Origin: Caballeronia sp. SBC1
GTDB lineage: Bacteria; Pseudomonadota; Gammaproteobacteria; Burkholderiales; Burkholderiaceae
Assembly: GCF_011493005.1 (NCBI RefSeq)
Contig: NZ_CP049156.1
Location: 3,534,001-3,598,000, forward strand
Direction: 5' to 3'
DNA: 64,000 nucleotides
The number at the start of each line of letters is the position of its first letter. The stretch's first letter is position 1. A model generated the notes under the pieces. The model had not been told where the DNA came from. It did not search any database and saw only the letters and a program-made list of their open reading frames with translations. Positions 9,438 to 19,271 of the stretch are shown here, piece after piece. The position numbers were made by a program, and so were the translations under genes.

Positions 9438-10088
9438 TTACGGTTTCCAGTGTACGAAGTTTCGATACAGCCGCAAGCCCGCGTCCGCACTCTTCTCAGG
9501 GTGGAACTGGGTCGCGAACAGATTGTCCCGCGCAATGGCCGAGGTAAACGGTGCGCCGTACAGGGTTTCGCCGGACGTATGCGCCGGATTGTCCGGGACG
9601 CCGTAATAACTGTGCACGAAATAGAAAAACGATTCGTCCGGCACGCCGTCCCACAGCGCGTGCCGCTGCGTCTGACGCACGCGGTTCCAGCCCATCTGCG
9701 GGACTTTGAAACGCGAGCCGTCGTCCTGCAGCTGGCCTTCCAGATCGAAGCGCACGACCTTGCCGGGTATCAGGCCAAGGCCGTTCGTACCCTTCTCGCC
9801 GCCTTCCTCGCTCCAGTCGAACAGCATCTGCTCACCGACACACACGCCCAGCATAGGTTTGTCGCGCGCGGCTTCCATCACGGCTTCCTGCAAGCCCGAC
9901 GCACCAAGGTGCGCCATGCAGTCGCGCATGGCGCCCTGTCCCGGCAGCACGACGCGCTCGGCTGCGCGGATTGCTTCGGGCTGCTCGACGATCGCCACGT
10001 CCGCTTCAGGCGCGGCCTTGCGGAGCGCCTGATACACGGAGCGCAGGTTGCCCATGCCGTAGTCCACGATTGCTATTGAAGTTTTCAT
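9438..10088 (-). CDS. hisH: Imidazole glycerol phosphate synthase, glutaminase subunit
   Basis: HisH hydrolyses glutamine and channels ammonia to HisF. I start it at the ATG at 10088 (216 residues); a TTG at 10100 would add only four residues. The class I amidotransferase triad is Cys83 (GVCVGEQ), His196 and Glu198 (QFHPEKS). Compared with HisH of enteric bacteria there is a small acidic insert ([13 protein letters not shown]) after the nucleophile. It follows marC by 31 bases and precedes hisA. Confidence 0.96.
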   Translation of the reverse strand: MKTSIAIVDYGMGNLRSVYQALRKAAPEADVAIVEQPEAIRAAERVVLPGQGAMRDCMAHLGASGLQEAVMEAARDKPMLGVCVGEQMLFDWSEEGGEKGTNGLGLIPGKVVRFDLEGQLQDDGSRFKVPQMGWNRVRQTQRHALWDGVPDESFFYFVHSYYGVPDNPAHTSGETLYGAPFTSAIARDNLFATQFHPEKSADAGLRLYRNFVHWKP

Positions 10089-10119
10089 CGAAGTATTCAA
10101 TTCAGCACGTTCCAGAACG

Positions 10120-10740
10120 CTATTTCAAAGAGGGCAGCAACGCCTTCAATCCATTGACGATAAATTCCACCGCCAGCGCCGACAGCATCAAACCCATCAA
10201 CCGTGTACCGATGTTAATGCCAGTACGCCCGACCCAGCGCGCGATGGGTTCGGCGAGCATCAACGCGCCGAAACACAGTCCCGCCAGAATCGCGCCGATC
10301 ACGACCAGCCCAAGGCGTTCATACCAGTGCACCACACTTGCAGAATAGACGATCACCGTACTGATGGAGCCCGGCCCTGTCAGCAGCGGAATAGCGAGCG
10401 GCACGACTGCAATGCTGTTTTTCATCTCGGCTTCGTGACGCTCTTCCGGCGTGGAGCGCGTGTTGCCGACCTGCGCGTTCAACATGTTGATCGCCATCAA
10501 CAACATGATGATGCCGCCGCCCACTTGAAGAGAGCCAACGGAAATTCCGAAGAACGCGATGATCTGCTGCCCGAGCAGCGCCGTCACGGCAATCACGCAG
10601 AAGACCGAAATGGACGCGATCCGGATCGTGCCGGCTTTCTCCGAGCTCGACATATCGGTCGTCAGGCTCAGGAAAAACGGGATCGCACCAACCGGATTGA
10701 TCAGTGCGAGCAACGAAATAAAAGATTTGAGTAAATTCAT
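10120..10740 (-). CDS. MarC/YhgN-family inner-membrane protein
   Basis: This is a 206-residue protein with six predicted membrane helices and the family hallmarks [12 protein letters not shown] at the N-terminus and [15 protein letters not shown] near the middle. MarC-family proteins have no settled function; the old link to multiple antibiotic resistance was not confirmed. Its interest is location: it sits inside the histidine cluster between hisB (97-base gap) and hisH (31-base gap), in the same direction, so it is very probably part of the same transcript. Confidence 0.9.
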   Translation of the reverse strand: MNLLKSFISLLALINPVGAIPFFLSLTTDMSSSEKAGTIRIASISVFCVIAVTALLGQQIIAFFGISVGSLQVGGGIIMLLMAINMLNAQVGNTRSTPEERHEAEMKNSIAVVPLAIPLLTGPGSISTVIVYSASVVHWYERLGLVVIGAILAGLCFGALMLAEPIARWVGRTGINIGTRLMGLMLSALAVEFIVNGLKALLPSLK

Positions 10741-10836
10741 CGAAGGCCGACATGGCTCGTATCGACGCGGACGGCCCGGACGCGCTTCAAAGCACGTCCT
10801 GCTAATGCCAGTTTTTCCGCGTAATTTAGAAGGCGC

Positions 10837-11424
10837 TTAAAGGCTGCCCTTGGTCGATGGAATCTGCCCTGCCGCGCGCTCGTCCAGCTCAACAGCCATG
10901 CGCAACGCGCGGCCGAATGCCTTGAAGACGGTTTCCACCTGATGATGCGCATTGATGCCGCGCAAATTGTCAATGTGCAGCGTCACGCCCGCATGATTCA
11001 CGAAGCCGCGGAAGAATTCGATGGTGAGATCGACGTCGAACGTACCAATGCGAGCACGCGTGAACGGGACGTGAAACTCCAGTCCCGGACGGCCCGAAAA
11101 ATCGATCACGACGCGTGACAGCGCTTCGTCGAGCGGCACGTAGGAATGGCCGTAACGGCGAATACCCTTGCGGTCGCCGATCGCCTTTGCCACCGCCTGC
11201 CCCAACGTGATACCCGTGTCTTCCACCGTGTGATGGTCATCGATATGAAGGTCGCCATGCGCTTCGACTTCAAGGTCGAAGAGGCCGTGACGCGCGATCT
11301 GGTCGAGCATGTGGTCGAGAAACGGCACACCAGTGGCGAGCTTTTGCTTGCCGGTGCCATCCAGGTCGAGCTTCACACGGATCTGCGTTTCGCTGGTGTT
11401 GCGAACGACTTCCGCAATGCGCAT
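10837..11424 (-). CDS. hisB: Imidazoleglycerol-phosphate dehydratase (monofunctional HisB)
   Basis: HisB dehydrates imidazole glycerol phosphate, step 6 of the pathway, using two manganese sites. The 195-residue protein contains only the dehydratase domain: metal-binding motifs [10 protein letters not shown] and INAHHQVET are present. It lacks the N-terminal HAD phosphatase of the enterobacterial enzyme, so histidinol-phosphate phosphatase must be supplied by another protein, not found in this window. It follows hisC with 28 bases between them. Confidence 0.97.
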   Translation of the reverse strand: MRIAEVVRNTSETQIRVKLDLDGTGKQKLATGVPFLDHMLDQIARHGLFDLEVEAHGDLHIDDHHTVEDTGITLGQAVAKAIGDRKGIRRYGHSYVPLDEALSRVVIDFSGRPGLEFHVPFTRARIGTFDVDLTIEFFRGFVNHAGVTLHIDNLRGINAHHQVETVFKAFGRALRMAVELDERAAGQIPSTKGSL

Positions 11425-11452
11425 GGTATTTCCTTTGAGACTTTAAGAGATT

Positions 11453-12523
11453 TCAGTGCAGCGCGAGTTTCAGAGCGGCGATCATTTGCGCATTCTCTTC
11501 TGCCGATCCGACCGTCAAACGGACGCAATTCGCCAATAACGGATGCATTTTACTCACGTTTTTGATCAAAACCCGCGATGTCAGCAGGGTTTCGAAGACG
11601 GCAGCGGCATCGGGAACACGAACGAGCAGGAAGTTGCCTGCGCTCGGGAAAACGGTTGCGCCGGGAAGCGCCTTGATCGCGTCTTCCAGACGGGTGCGCT
11701 CAGCACGAAGTTCGGCGGCCTGGGCATCGAGCACGTCGAGGTGATCGAGCATGAAATCCGCGGCCGCTTGCGTCAGCACATTGACGTTGTACGGCGGGCG
11801 CACTTTATCGAATTCGGTGGTCCATGACGCCTTGCCCGCCAGATAACCCAGGCGGATACCCGCGAGACCGAGCTTCGACATTGTCCGCATCACGACTACG
11901 TTGTCGAAATCAGCGGCGCGCGGCAGCCAGCTTTGCTGGGCGAACGGTTGATACGCTTCGTCGATCACCACCAGACTATTCGATGCCGCCGCGATCACGC
12001 ATTCAATATCGGCGTCGTCGTAAAGCGTGCCGGTCGGATTGTTCGGATACGCGAGATACACCAGCGCCGGGTTGTGCGTTTCGATCGCGGCGATCAGCGC
12101 GTCGAGATCAAGCGTGAAATCGTCGTGCAACGGCACGCCGATAAACTCAAGCCCCGCGAATTTCGCCGACATCTCGTACATCACGAAGCCGGGAACCGGC
12201 GCAACGACAGCGGCGCCGGGTTTCGCGCATGCCATAGACATCATGCTGATCAGTTCATCCGAACCGTTGCCGAGCAGCACTTCGCATGCAGCAGGCACTT
12301 GCATGACGCGCTTGATCTTCTCGAGCAACGCGGTCGGGCGGGGCTCGGGGTATCGGTTCAACGCGACGTCTGCCAGCCGTTCGCCCAATTCAGCAGCCAG
12401 CTTCTCCGGCAACCGATACGGATTTTCCATCGCATCGAGCTTTACGAGGCCGGTTGAGTTCGGCACGGGATAACACGTCATTGCAAGGACGTCGGGGCGG
12501 AGAATGTCTTGTGGTCGTGTCAT
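11453..12523 (-). CDS. hisC: Histidinol-phosphate aminotransferase
   Basis: HisC is a PLP fold-type I aminotransferase that converts imidazole acetol phosphate to histidinol phosphate with glutamate. From the ATG at 12523 it has 356 residues; a TTG at 12541 adds six. The substrate-anchoring MENPY, the cofactor region [11 protein letters not shown] and the Schiff-base region [17 protein letters not shown] (catalytic Lys in SKLGLAG) are present. It sits between hisD (92-base gap) and hisB. Confidence 0.96.
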   Translation of the reverse strand: MTRPQDILRPDVLAMTCYPVPNSTGLVKLDAMENPYRLPEKLAAELGERLADVALNRYPEPRPTALLEKIKRVMQVPAACEVLLGNGSDELISMMSMACAKPGAAVVAPVPGFVMYEMSAKFAGLEFIGVPLHDDFTLDLDALIAAIETHNPALVYLAYPNNPTGTLYDDADIECVIAAASNSLVVIDEAYQPFAQQSWLPRAADFDNVVVMRTMSKLGLAGIRLGYLAGKASWTTEFDKVRPPYNVNVLTQAAADFMLDHLDVLDAQAAELRAERTRLEDAIKALPGATVFPSAGNFLLVRVPDAAAVFETLLTSRVLIKNVSKMHPLLANCVRLTVGSAEENAQMIAALKLALH

Positions 12524-12615
12524 GGTATTGCCGGACGCCAAGCGCCGGACGTTGGGCGGATCTAAGGCCGCCTCTATGTTTACTCGGTTTGCGTCGTTGT
12601 TCTGCGGGTGCTGAC

Positions 12616-13941
12616 TTACTGCGACGTATTTTTCATCCGATATTCAGCGCTGCGCGCATGCGCCTGCAGGCCTTCGCCATACGCCAGTTCGGCTGCAATC
12701 TCGCCGAGCGTCTGTGCGCCTTCCGCGCTGACTTCAATTACGCTCGAGCGCTTAAAGAAGTCGTACACGCCCAGCGGCGATGAAAACCGCGCGGTACGTG
12801 ATGTCGGCAGCACGTGGTTCGGTCCCGCGCAGTAATCGCCCAGACTTTCGCTCGTGTAGCGGCCAAGGAAGATAGCGCCCGCGTGACGGATCTGCGCCGC
12901 CCAGTGATGCGGATCGAGCGCCGAGATTTCGAGGTGTTCCGGCGCGATGTCGTTAGCGATCGCGCAGGCTTCGTTCATATCGGCGACCTTGATCAGCGCG
13001 CCGCGGTCTTCGAGCGAACGCTGGATCACATCGCGACGGGGCAACGTGGGCAGCAATTCGTTGATCGCGTCTTCCACGCGCTGGATGAACGCCGCGTCCG
13101 GGCACAGCAGGATGGATTGCGCGAGTTCGTCGTGCTCGGCTTGCGAGAACAGGTCCATCGCGACCCAGCGCGGGTCCGTGGTGGCATCGCAGATAATCAG
13201 GATTTCCGACGGTCCCGCGATCATGTCGATGCCCACGGTGCCGAACACGCGCCGTTTCGCCGATGCCACGTATGCGTTGCCCGGACCGCAGATTTTATCG
13301 ACGGCAGGAATGGATTGCGTGCCGTAAGCCAGCGCGCCGATCGCCTGCGCGCCGCCGATGGTGAACACGCGATCCACGCCGCCCAGCAATGCCGCCGCGA
13401 GCACCAGCGGATTTTTCACGCCGTCCGGCGTGGGCACGACCATCACGATTTCCTTCACGCCCGCCACGCGCGCGGGAATCGCGTTCATCAGCACGGACGA
13501 CGGATACGCTGCCTTACCGCCCGGCACGTAGATACCCGCGCGATCCAGCGGAGTGACCTTCTGGCCGAGCACCGTGCCGTCCGCTTCCGTGTACTGCCAG
13601 CTATGGCTGCCGCACTCAATCCGCTGTTTCTCGTGATAACCGCGCACGCGCGCCGCGGCCGCTTCCAGCGCGGCGCGGCGTTTCGGCTCAAGCCCTTCAA
13701 GCGCCGCTTCCAGTTCGGCCTGCGGTAATTCCAGCGATGCGACGCTTTCGGCCTTCAGCCGGTCGAACTTGTTCGTGTAGTCCAGGACGGCGTCGTCGCC
13801 ACGCGTTTTGATATCGGCGAGAATTTGCGCGACCGAGCGCTCGATGGCTTCGTCCTCGCTCGCCTCGAACGCGAGCACCGCGTGCAGCGCCGTGTGAAAA
13901 CCGTTGGCGCTGGAATCGAGTTTGCGAATCTTGATAGACAT
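12616..13941 (-). CDS. hisD: Histidinol dehydrogenase
   Basis: HisD is the zinc-dependent, NAD-linked enzyme that oxidises L-histidinol to histidine in two steps. It is 441 residues, standard length. Conserved segments include [39 protein letters not shown] and [13 protein letters not shown] sequence (AEHDELAQS), and the C-terminal substrate region [15 protein letters not shown]. It lies 41 bases after hisG. Sequence looks complete with no missing motif. Confidence 0.97.
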   Translation of the reverse strand: MSIKIRKLDSSANGFHTALHAVLAFEASEDEAIERSVAQILADIKTRGDDAVLDYTNKFDRLKAESVASLELPQAELEAALEGLEPKRRAALEAAAARVRGYHEKQRIECGSHSWQYTEADGTVLGQKVTPLDRAGIYVPGGKAAYPSSVLMNAIPARVAGVKEIVMVVPTPDGVKNPLVLAAALLGGVDRVFTIGGAQAIGALAYGTQSIPAVDKICGPGNAYVASAKRRVFGTVGIDMIAGPSEILIICDATTDPRWVAMDLFSQAEHDELAQSILLCPDAAFIQRVEDAINELLPTLPRRDVIQRSLEDRGALIKVADMNEACAIANDIAPEHLEISALDPHHWAAQIRHAGAIFLGRYTSESLGDYCAGPNHVLPTSRTARFSSPLGVYDFFKRSSVIEVSAEGAQTLGEIAAELAYGEGLQAHARSAEYRMKNTSQ

Positions 13942-13982
13942 GCTGGTATCCGTTTGTTTGCCCTGCTCTGCCCTACCTACTT

Positions 13983-14675
13983 TTACGCGCCCACCGACGC
14001 GCGTTCGAACGCATCGAGATACGGCTTCAACGCAGCGCGCTTCAACTTTAGCGCAGCCTGGTTGACGACCAGACGCGACGATATTTCCATGATTTCTTCG
14101 ACTTCGACCAAATCATTCGCACGCAATGTATTACCTGAGCTGACCAGGTCGACAATGGCGTCGGCCAGACCGACCAGCGGCGCCAGTTCCATCGATCCAT
14201 ACAGCTTGATCAGATCGACGTGAACGCCCTTCGCTGCGAAATGCTCACGTGCCACTTCAACATATTTTGTCGCGACGCGCAGGCGTGCGCCCTGGCGCAC
14301 GGCGTTTTCGTAATCGAAGCCATTTTTCACCGCCACCGACATCCGGCAGCGCGCAATATTCAGATCGATGGGTTGATACAAACCGCCGCCGCCATGCTCG
14401 ATCAACACGTCCTTGCCCGCCACGCCGAAGTCGGCTGCGCCGTATTCGACGTAGGTCGGGACATCGGTTGCACGCACGATGATCACGCGCAAATTCGGGT
14501 TCGTGGTCGGCAGGATCAGCTTGCGCGACGTTTCGGGATCTTCGGTCACTTCCACCCCGGCTGCGGCGAGCAGCGGCAGGGTTTCGTCGAAGATGCGTCC
14601 CTTCGATAACGCCAGCGTCAGCATCGCGCTCGCCGGTACCGAACTCAACGACCTGGAAGTTTGCAGCGAACTCAT
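13983..14675 (-). CDS. hisG: ATP phosphoribosyltransferase, short form
   Basis: HisG catalyses the first, committed step of histidine synthesis, joining ATP and PRPP. At 230 residues (ATG 14675) it is the short (HisG-S) form: catalytic domains only, without the C-terminal histidine-binding domain. Short forms are known to need the regulatory partner HisZ, which is not encoded in this window. Motifs [17 protein letters not shown] and [12 protein letters not shown] are clear, as is the PRPP loop [13 protein letters not shown]. The ATG overlaps the murA stop by four bases (ATGA), linking cell-wall and histidine genes. Confidence 0.96.
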   Translation of the reverse strand: MSSLQTSRSLSSVPASAMLTLALSKGRIFDETLPLLAAAGVEVTEDPETSRKLILPTTNPNLRVIIVRATDVPTYVEYGAADFGVAGKDVLIEHGGGGLYQPIDLNIARCRMSVAVKNGFDYENAVRQGARLRVATKYVEVAREHFAAKGVHVDLIKLYGSMELAPLVGLADAIVDLVSSGNTLRANDLVEVEEIMEISSRLVVNQAALKLKRAALKPYLDAFERASVGA

Positions 14676-15940
14676 TGCTCGCCCCCGCTACCCTTGATGC
14701 GCCGCACGTTCGCGCCAACCGCCGTGAGCTTGCTTTCCATACGGTCGTAGCCGCGGTCAAGGTGATAGATACGATCGATCAGCGTTTCGCCTTCCGCGCA
14801 CATGGCCGCGATCACCAGACTCGCCGATGCCCGCAGATCAGTCGCCATCACCTTCGCGCCCGACAGTTTCTGCACGCCGCTCACCAGCGCCGTATTACCG
14901 TCGACGGTAATGCTGGCGCCCAGCCGGTTCAGTTCCTGCACATGCATGAAACGGTTTTCGAAGATGGTTTCCACCGCTTGCGACGTGCCGGCCGCGAGCG
15001 TGTTGAGCGCCATGAACTGGGCCTGCATGTCGGTGGGGAACGCCGGATATTCCGATGTACGGAAGCTGACTGCAGTCGGACGTTTGTCCATCCGTACGCG
15101 AAGCCAGTTCTCGCCTTCTTCAATAGATACACCCGCTTCGTGCAGTTTTTCAATCACTGCTTCGAGCAACGAAGGATTCACGTTGCGCAACGTCACGTCG
15201 CCGCCGGTAGCCGCGACCGCGCACAGGAACGTGCCTGCTTCAATCCGATCCGGCACGACCGAATGACGCGCGCCGTGCAACTTGTCGACGCCCTGGATGA
15301 GCAGCCGGTCCGACCCGATTCCATCGATCTTCGCGCCCATCGCGACGAGCAGATTCGCGAGATCGCTGACTTCCGGCTCGCGCGCTGCGTTCTCAATGAC
15401 CGTTTCGCCTTCCGCCAGCACCGCCGCCATCAGCAGGTTTTCCGTGCCGGTGACGGTGATCATGTCGGTGACAATGCGCGCGCCCTTCAGCCGCTTCGCC
15501 CGAGCTTCAATGAAGCCATGCTCGATCGTTATCTCGGCGCCCATCGCCTGCAGGCCCTTGATGTGCTGGTCGACAGGACGCGCGCCGATCGCGCAGCCGC
15601 CCGGCAACGACACCTTGGCTTCGCCAAAACGCGCGAGCAGCGGTCCGAGCACAAGAATTGACGCGCGCATGGTCTTGACCATTTCATACGGCGCGACGAG
15701 GTTGTCAACCTTCGATGCGTTCAGCCAGACCTTTCCGTTCGCGGATTCCGAACGCAGGCCCATCTGGTTGAGCAATTTGAGCATCGTGCGCACGTCTTGC
15801 AGGTTGGGCACGTTTTCCAGGTGCACGTCGTCCGCCGTGAGCAGACTGGCGCAAAGAATGGGCAGCGCCGCATTCTTCGCACCCGATACGACGATTTCGC
15901 CCGAGAGCTTCGCGCCCCCCACAATCACGAGTTTGTCCAT
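14672..15940 (-). CDS. murA: UDP-N-acetylglucosamine 1-carboxyvinyltransferase
   Basis: MurA transfers enolpyruvate from PEP to UDP-GlcNAc, the first committed step of peptidoglycan synthesis and the fosfomycin target. I choose the ATG at 15940 (422 residues, N-terminus [12 protein letters not shown]) because AGAAGGAA lies at a good distance; the GTG at 16015 would add 25 residues without a ribosome site. The catalytic cysteine is Cys116 ([13 protein letters not shown]) and Lys22 ([11 protein letters not shown]) is conserved. With a cysteine here the enzyme should be fosfomycin sensitive in principle. Upstream is ibaG, as in E. coli. Confidence 0.97.
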   Translation of the reverse strand: MDKLVIVGGAKLSGEIVVSGAKNAALPILCASLLTADDVHLENVPNLQDVRTMLKLLNQMGLRSESANGKVWLNASKVDNLVAPYEMVKTMRASILVLGPLLARFGEAKVSLPGGCAIGARPVDQHIKGLQAMGAEITIEHGFIEARAKRLKGARIVTDMITVTGTENLLMAAVLAEGETVIENAAREPEVSDLANLLVAMGAKIDGIGSDRLLIQGVDKLHGARHSVVPDRIEAGTFLCAVAATGGDVTLRNVNPSLLEAVIEKLHEAGVSIEEGENWLRVRMDKRPTAVSFRTSEYPAFPTDMQAQFMALNTLAAGTSQAVETIFENRFMHVQELNRLGASITVDGNTALVSGVQKLSGAKVMATDLRASASLVIAAMCAEGETLIDRIYHLDRGYDRMESKLTAVGANVRRIKGSGGEQ

Positions 15941-16072
15941 GCTTGGCGTTCCTTCTACGGAGCTTCCTGCTGCGGCGCCGTTATCGGCGTCGCGGTTGTC
16001 TTGAGTGAATCGCACTAAATTTTCAGCCAGTCGGTTACGGGTGATGCTTTTGACAATAAATGTGAAGAACGC

Positions 16073-16312
16073 TCAGACGGGTTTCCACTCGGCCGGGGTC
16101 AGCGTTTTCATGCTCAGCGCGTGGATTTCCGCGCGCATGCGGTCGCCGAGCGCCGCGTAGACGAGTTGATGGCGAGCGATGGGCCGCTTGCCTTCGAATG
16201 CGTCGCTCACGATGGTCGCGAAGAAATGCTGGCCGTCGCCTTCTACTTCGACATGCTGGCAAGCGAGGCCGCCAGCAATGTATTCCTTCACTTGTTCCGG
16301 AGTCGGCAACAT
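16073..16312 (-). CDS. ibaG: BolA/IbaG-family protein
   Basis: This is a 79-residue BolA-fold protein. Family members partner with monothiol glutaredoxins to carry [2Fe-2S] clusters; E. coli IbaG, encoded between mla and murA, is linked to acid stress. The conserved core QHFFATIVSDAF and the RHQLVYAALG helix are present. The position between the Mla/ABC block and murA matches the E. coli arrangement mlaFEDCB-ibaG-murA, which supports the IbaG name over BolA. Confidence 0.92.
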   Translation of the reverse strand: MLPTPEQVKEYIAGGLACQHVEVEGDGQHFFATIVSDAFEGKRPIARHQLVYAALGDRMRAEIHALSMKTLTPAEWKPV

Positions 16313-16354
16313 GGAAGTCTCCTGAAAATTAAGCGAACTGATTAGTGATGCCAG

Positions 16355-17110
16355 TTAGTGACGCAGTTTGTAACCACTTGCCAGCAAGCGGATCGCGATC
16401 CCCGCCAGCACGATGAAAAACCCGCCGACAATGCCAAGGCTCACGAGCGGATTGATGTCGGACATGCCGAAGAAGCCGTATCGGAAACCGTCGATCATGT
16501 AGAAGAACGGATTCAGCCGCGACACTTCGCGCCAGATCGGCGGCAGCGTATGAGTGGAGTAAAACACGCCCGACAGGAAAGTCAGCGGCATGATCAAAAA
16601 GTTTTGGAATGCCGCAAGCTGGTCGAATTTATCCGCCCAGACGCCGGCGATCAATCCGAGCGTTCCTAGAATTGCAGAACCGAGGATCGCGAAACCGAGA
16701 ATGTAGAACGGCGCGGCGAAACTCATGGGAATGAACCACACCGTGACGATAAACACGCCAAAACCGACCGCAATCCCGCGCACGACAGATGCGAGCACAT
16801 ACGCAAAATACATTTCCCAGTGCGACAACGGCGGCAGCAGGACGAACACGAGGTTGCCCGTGATCTTCGACTGGATCAGCGACGACGAACTGTTTGCGAA
16901 CGCGTTCTGCAACACACTCATCATCACGAGGCCCGGCACGAGAAAGCTGGTGTACGCCACGCCCGGATAAACCTCGACGTGATTCGTGAGCGCGTGGCCA
17001 AAGATCATCAGGTACAAAAGCGCCGTGATGACCGGGGCGAGCACCGTTTGAAACGCCACCTTGTAGAAGCGCAGGATTTCTTTGTAGAACAGGGTACGAA
17101 AGCCGCTCAT
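16355..17110 (-). CDS. ABC-2 type transporter permease (YadH-like)
   Basis: This 251-residue protein has six hydrophobic helices and ABC2_membrane features, including FVLLPPLSHWEMYFAYVLAS and the characteristic FLSGVFYSTHTLPPIWRE near the C-terminal third. Its start codon overlaps the stop of the ATPase gene by four bases, so the two form an exporter pair. E. coli YadG/YadH and polyketide or polysaccharide exporters are the closest families I recognise; the substrate is unknown. Its location between mlaB and ibaG suggests an envelope role, which is an inference. Confidence 0.88.
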   Translation of the reverse strand: MSGFRTLFYKEILRFYKVAFQTVLAPVITALLYLMIFGHALTNHVEVYPGVAYTSFLVPGLVMMSVLQNAFANSSSSLIQSKITGNLVFVLLPPLSHWEMYFAYVLASVVRGIAVGFGVFIVTVWFIPMSFAAPFYILGFAILGSAILGTLGLIAGVWADKFDQLAAFQNFLIMPLTFLSGVFYSTHTLPPIWREVSRLNPFFYMIDGFRYGFFGMSDINPLVSLGIVGGFFIVLAGIAIRLLASGYKLRH

Positions 17111-18033
17111 GAAAGACCCTCGATCACTTCCGGCTCGTTCATCACCTGCACGAACACGTCCTCCAGATCTGCTTTGCGTACATCGATTTCATCGAACGTG
17201 CAGCCCGCCGCGCGGCATTTCGCCAGAATCGGCTCAACTTCGTCGTAGCTTGCCAGCCGCAACAAATGATTGGTTCCGGAAGTTGCACGCGGATCGACTT
17301 CCAGCGCGCGCAACTCGGCGGGCAATACACCCTGCGTGAAACGCAACGAAAGCTGCATTCCCGCGAAGCGCTGCAACAGCGTGCTGGTTCGTTCAAGCGC
17401 AACGACTTCACCACGACGCAACATGGCGAGCCGGTCGCACAGCGCCTCGGCCTCTTCAAGATAGTGCGTGGTCAGCACGATGGTGTGACCTTCGCGATTC
17501 AGCCGGGAGATGAACTTCCAGAGCGTCTGGCGCAATTCGACATCGACGCCCGCGGTCGGCTCGTCGAGCACGATCACCGGCGGCTTGTGGACCAACGCCT
17601 GGGCCACCAGCACTCGACGTTTCATGCCGCCTGACAGCGCGCGCGTGTTGACGTCGGCTTTCTCGGTGAGATCGAGATTGGCCATGATTTCGTCGATCCA
17701 GTCGTCATTCTTGCGCAGGCCGAAATAGCCCGACTGGATGCGAAGCGACTCGCGGACGGTGAAAAACGGATCGAAAACGAGCTCCTGCGGCACCACGCCC
17801 AGCGAGCGGCGCGCCTGGCGGAAGTCGGTGACCACGTCGTGGCCGAGCACGGAGATGGCTCCGCTATCGGCGCGCGCGAGCCCCGCGAGGATGCTGATGA
17901 GGGTCGTTTTACCGGCGCCGTTGGGGCCGAGCAGGCCGAAAAACTCGCCTTCTTCGACGACGAGGTTCACGCCTTTGAGCGCTTGCAGCTCTTTGTAGCG
18001 CTTCTTGACGTTGCGTATTTCTATGGCTGACAT
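17107..18033 (-). CDS. ABC transporter ATP-binding protein (YadG-like)
   Basis: A 308-residue ATPase: Walker A GPNGAGKT (36-43), Q-loop VVPQELVFDP, signature LSGGMKRR (133-140), Walker B VIVLDEP (153-159) and the H-loop TTHYLEEAEALCD. A C-terminal extension of about 90 residues follows, as in DrrA/YadG-type exporters. It is translationally coupled to the permease gene (four-base overlap). A gap of 219 bases separates it from mlaB, so it may have its own promoter. Confidence 0.92.
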   Translation of the reverse strand: MSAIEIRNVKKRYKELQALKGVNLVVEEGEFFGLLGPNGAGKTTLISILAGLARADSGAISVLGHDVVTDFRQARRSLGVVPQELVFDPFFTVRESLRIQSGYFGLRKNDDWIDEIMANLDLTEKADVNTRALSGGMKRRVLVAQALVHKPPVIVLDEPTAGVDVELRQTLWKFISRLNREGHTIVLTTHYLEEAEALCDRLAMLRRGEVVALERTSTLLQRFAGMQLSLRFTQGVLPAELRALEVDPRATSGTNHLLRLASYDEVEPILAKCRAAGCTFDEIDVRKADLEDVFVQVMNEPEVIEGLS

Positions 18034-18252
18034 GACAGTGCGCGCGCCGGCGGGGGCTGCGCCTCGATGTGTGCGGATCGGAACCGGAACCAGCCTTTAC
18101 GAAATGAAAGGCAGATGGCAGGCCGAAAAAACGGTTGATTATAGGCCAAACGCGGCAGGGGTTCGCCGCTAGCAAGTCCGTATCAACCCTGCAAACCCTG
18201 CTAGGCGCGTTTGATGGATATCGAAACGCGCCGGTACTTCAGCAGGACAGGA

Positions 18253-18522
18253 TCAATGTCGGAAGGTGAGGAGCGTATCTACGCCATAGGCTTGCGCAAG
18301 ACTGGCAAGCCCGGAGGGAAGGTTGACGACGGTGAGCGCCGCGCCACGCGCCACTGCCGCGCGTTGCCACGCGAGCAACACGGCGAGCGCCGACGAATCG
18401 AACTGCTTGAGCGACGCGCAATCCACTTCGGTTGCGCCGGCGGCGATCCGCGACAAACCCGCGTCGAGCGCGCTTCTTGCGCTCTCGTGCGTGAGCGTCG
18501 CGGCGGTTTCGAAGCGACTCAC
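18253..18522 (-). CDS. mlaB: MlaB, STAS-domain subunit of the Mla transporter
   Basis: MlaB is a small cytosolic STAS protein that binds and stabilises the MlaF ATPase in the MlaFEDB complex. The 89-residue sequence carries the STAS signature VDCASLKQFDSSALAVLLAW (about 38-57), with the serine pair typical of the family, and little else. The ATG overlaps the mlaC stop by four bases. It closes the mlaFEDACB run. Confidence 0.92.
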   Translation of the reverse strand: MSRFETAATLTHESARSALDAGLSRIAAGATEVDCASLKQFDSSALAVLLAWQRAAVARGAALTVVNLPSGLASLAQAYGVDTLLTFRH

Positions 18523-19148
18523 GATGCTTTGCCGCTCGCCAGTTGCTGATTACGCTGCGTGAGGAACTGTACCAGCCCGTCCACGCCGTGTTGCTGGATT
18601 TGCTCGTTGAACTGCTGCTGGTAAGCCTGGATCAGCCACGCGCCAAGCACGTTGATGTCATAGACCTTCCAGCCCTGCGGCGTCTTGTACAGACGGTAGT
18701 CGAGCTCGATCGGTGAACCGTTGTTCAGCACCACCGAGCGCACCACCACGTCTGTGTCGCTAGGATCTGCGCGGAACGGCTTGTACTGGACCTGTTGATC
18801 GCGAACCTGCGCCAGAGCACCCGAATACGTACGGATCAGCAGCATCTTGAATTGCTCGACGATGTCTTTCTGCTGCTGCGGAGTAGCCGTGTTCCAGTTG
18901 CGCCCCATGACAAGACGCGTGGTGCGCGTGAAGTCCGTGTACGGCAGGATCTTCTCGTTCACCAGTTGCGTGATGCGCGTGATGTTGCCCGACTGGATCT
19001 GCTTGTCAGCCTTGATCTGGTCGAGCACTTGCGACGTGACCGTCTTGACCAGTCCGTCCGGGGTGGACATGTCGTTAGCCTGCGCGAACGCACCGCTACA
19101 AAACGCCATCAGGACAGCAAACAGGGGAAGTAGAAATAGTTTTTTCAT
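18519..19148 (-). CDS. mlaC: MlaC, periplasmic phospholipid shuttle
   Basis: MlaC carries phospholipids between the outer-membrane MlaA complex and the inner-membrane MlaFEDB transporter. The 209-residue protein starts with a cleavable signal peptide (MKKLFLLPLFAVL, cleavage near AFAQ at about 22-23), followed by the MlaC/Ttg2D domain with TDFTRTTRLVMGRNWNTATP and the conserved YDINVLGAWLIQAYQQQF. The tail is glutamine rich. It overlaps mlaB by four bases and lies 123 bases after mlaA. Confidence 0.95.
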   Translation of the reverse strand: MKKLFLLPLFAVLMAFCSGAFAQANDMSTPDGLVKTVTSQVLDQIKADKQIQSGNITRITQLVNEKILPYTDFTRTTRLVMGRNWNTATPQQQKDIVEQFKMLLIRTYSGALAQVRDQQVQYKPFRADPSDTDVVVRSVVLNNGSPIELDYRLYKTPQGWKVYDINVLGAWLIQAYQQQFNEQIQQHGVDGLVQFLTQRNQQLASGKAS

Positions 19149-19271
19149 TACGGACTCTGCAAAAAAAGTGGCTTGAGTTTGAGCGCGGTGTTCACCATGA
19201 GTTCATCTTCCACGTTCTATTCAGCCATAGAAATGCTTTCGTTATGTTACCGGGCCGTCAATTTGCACGCT

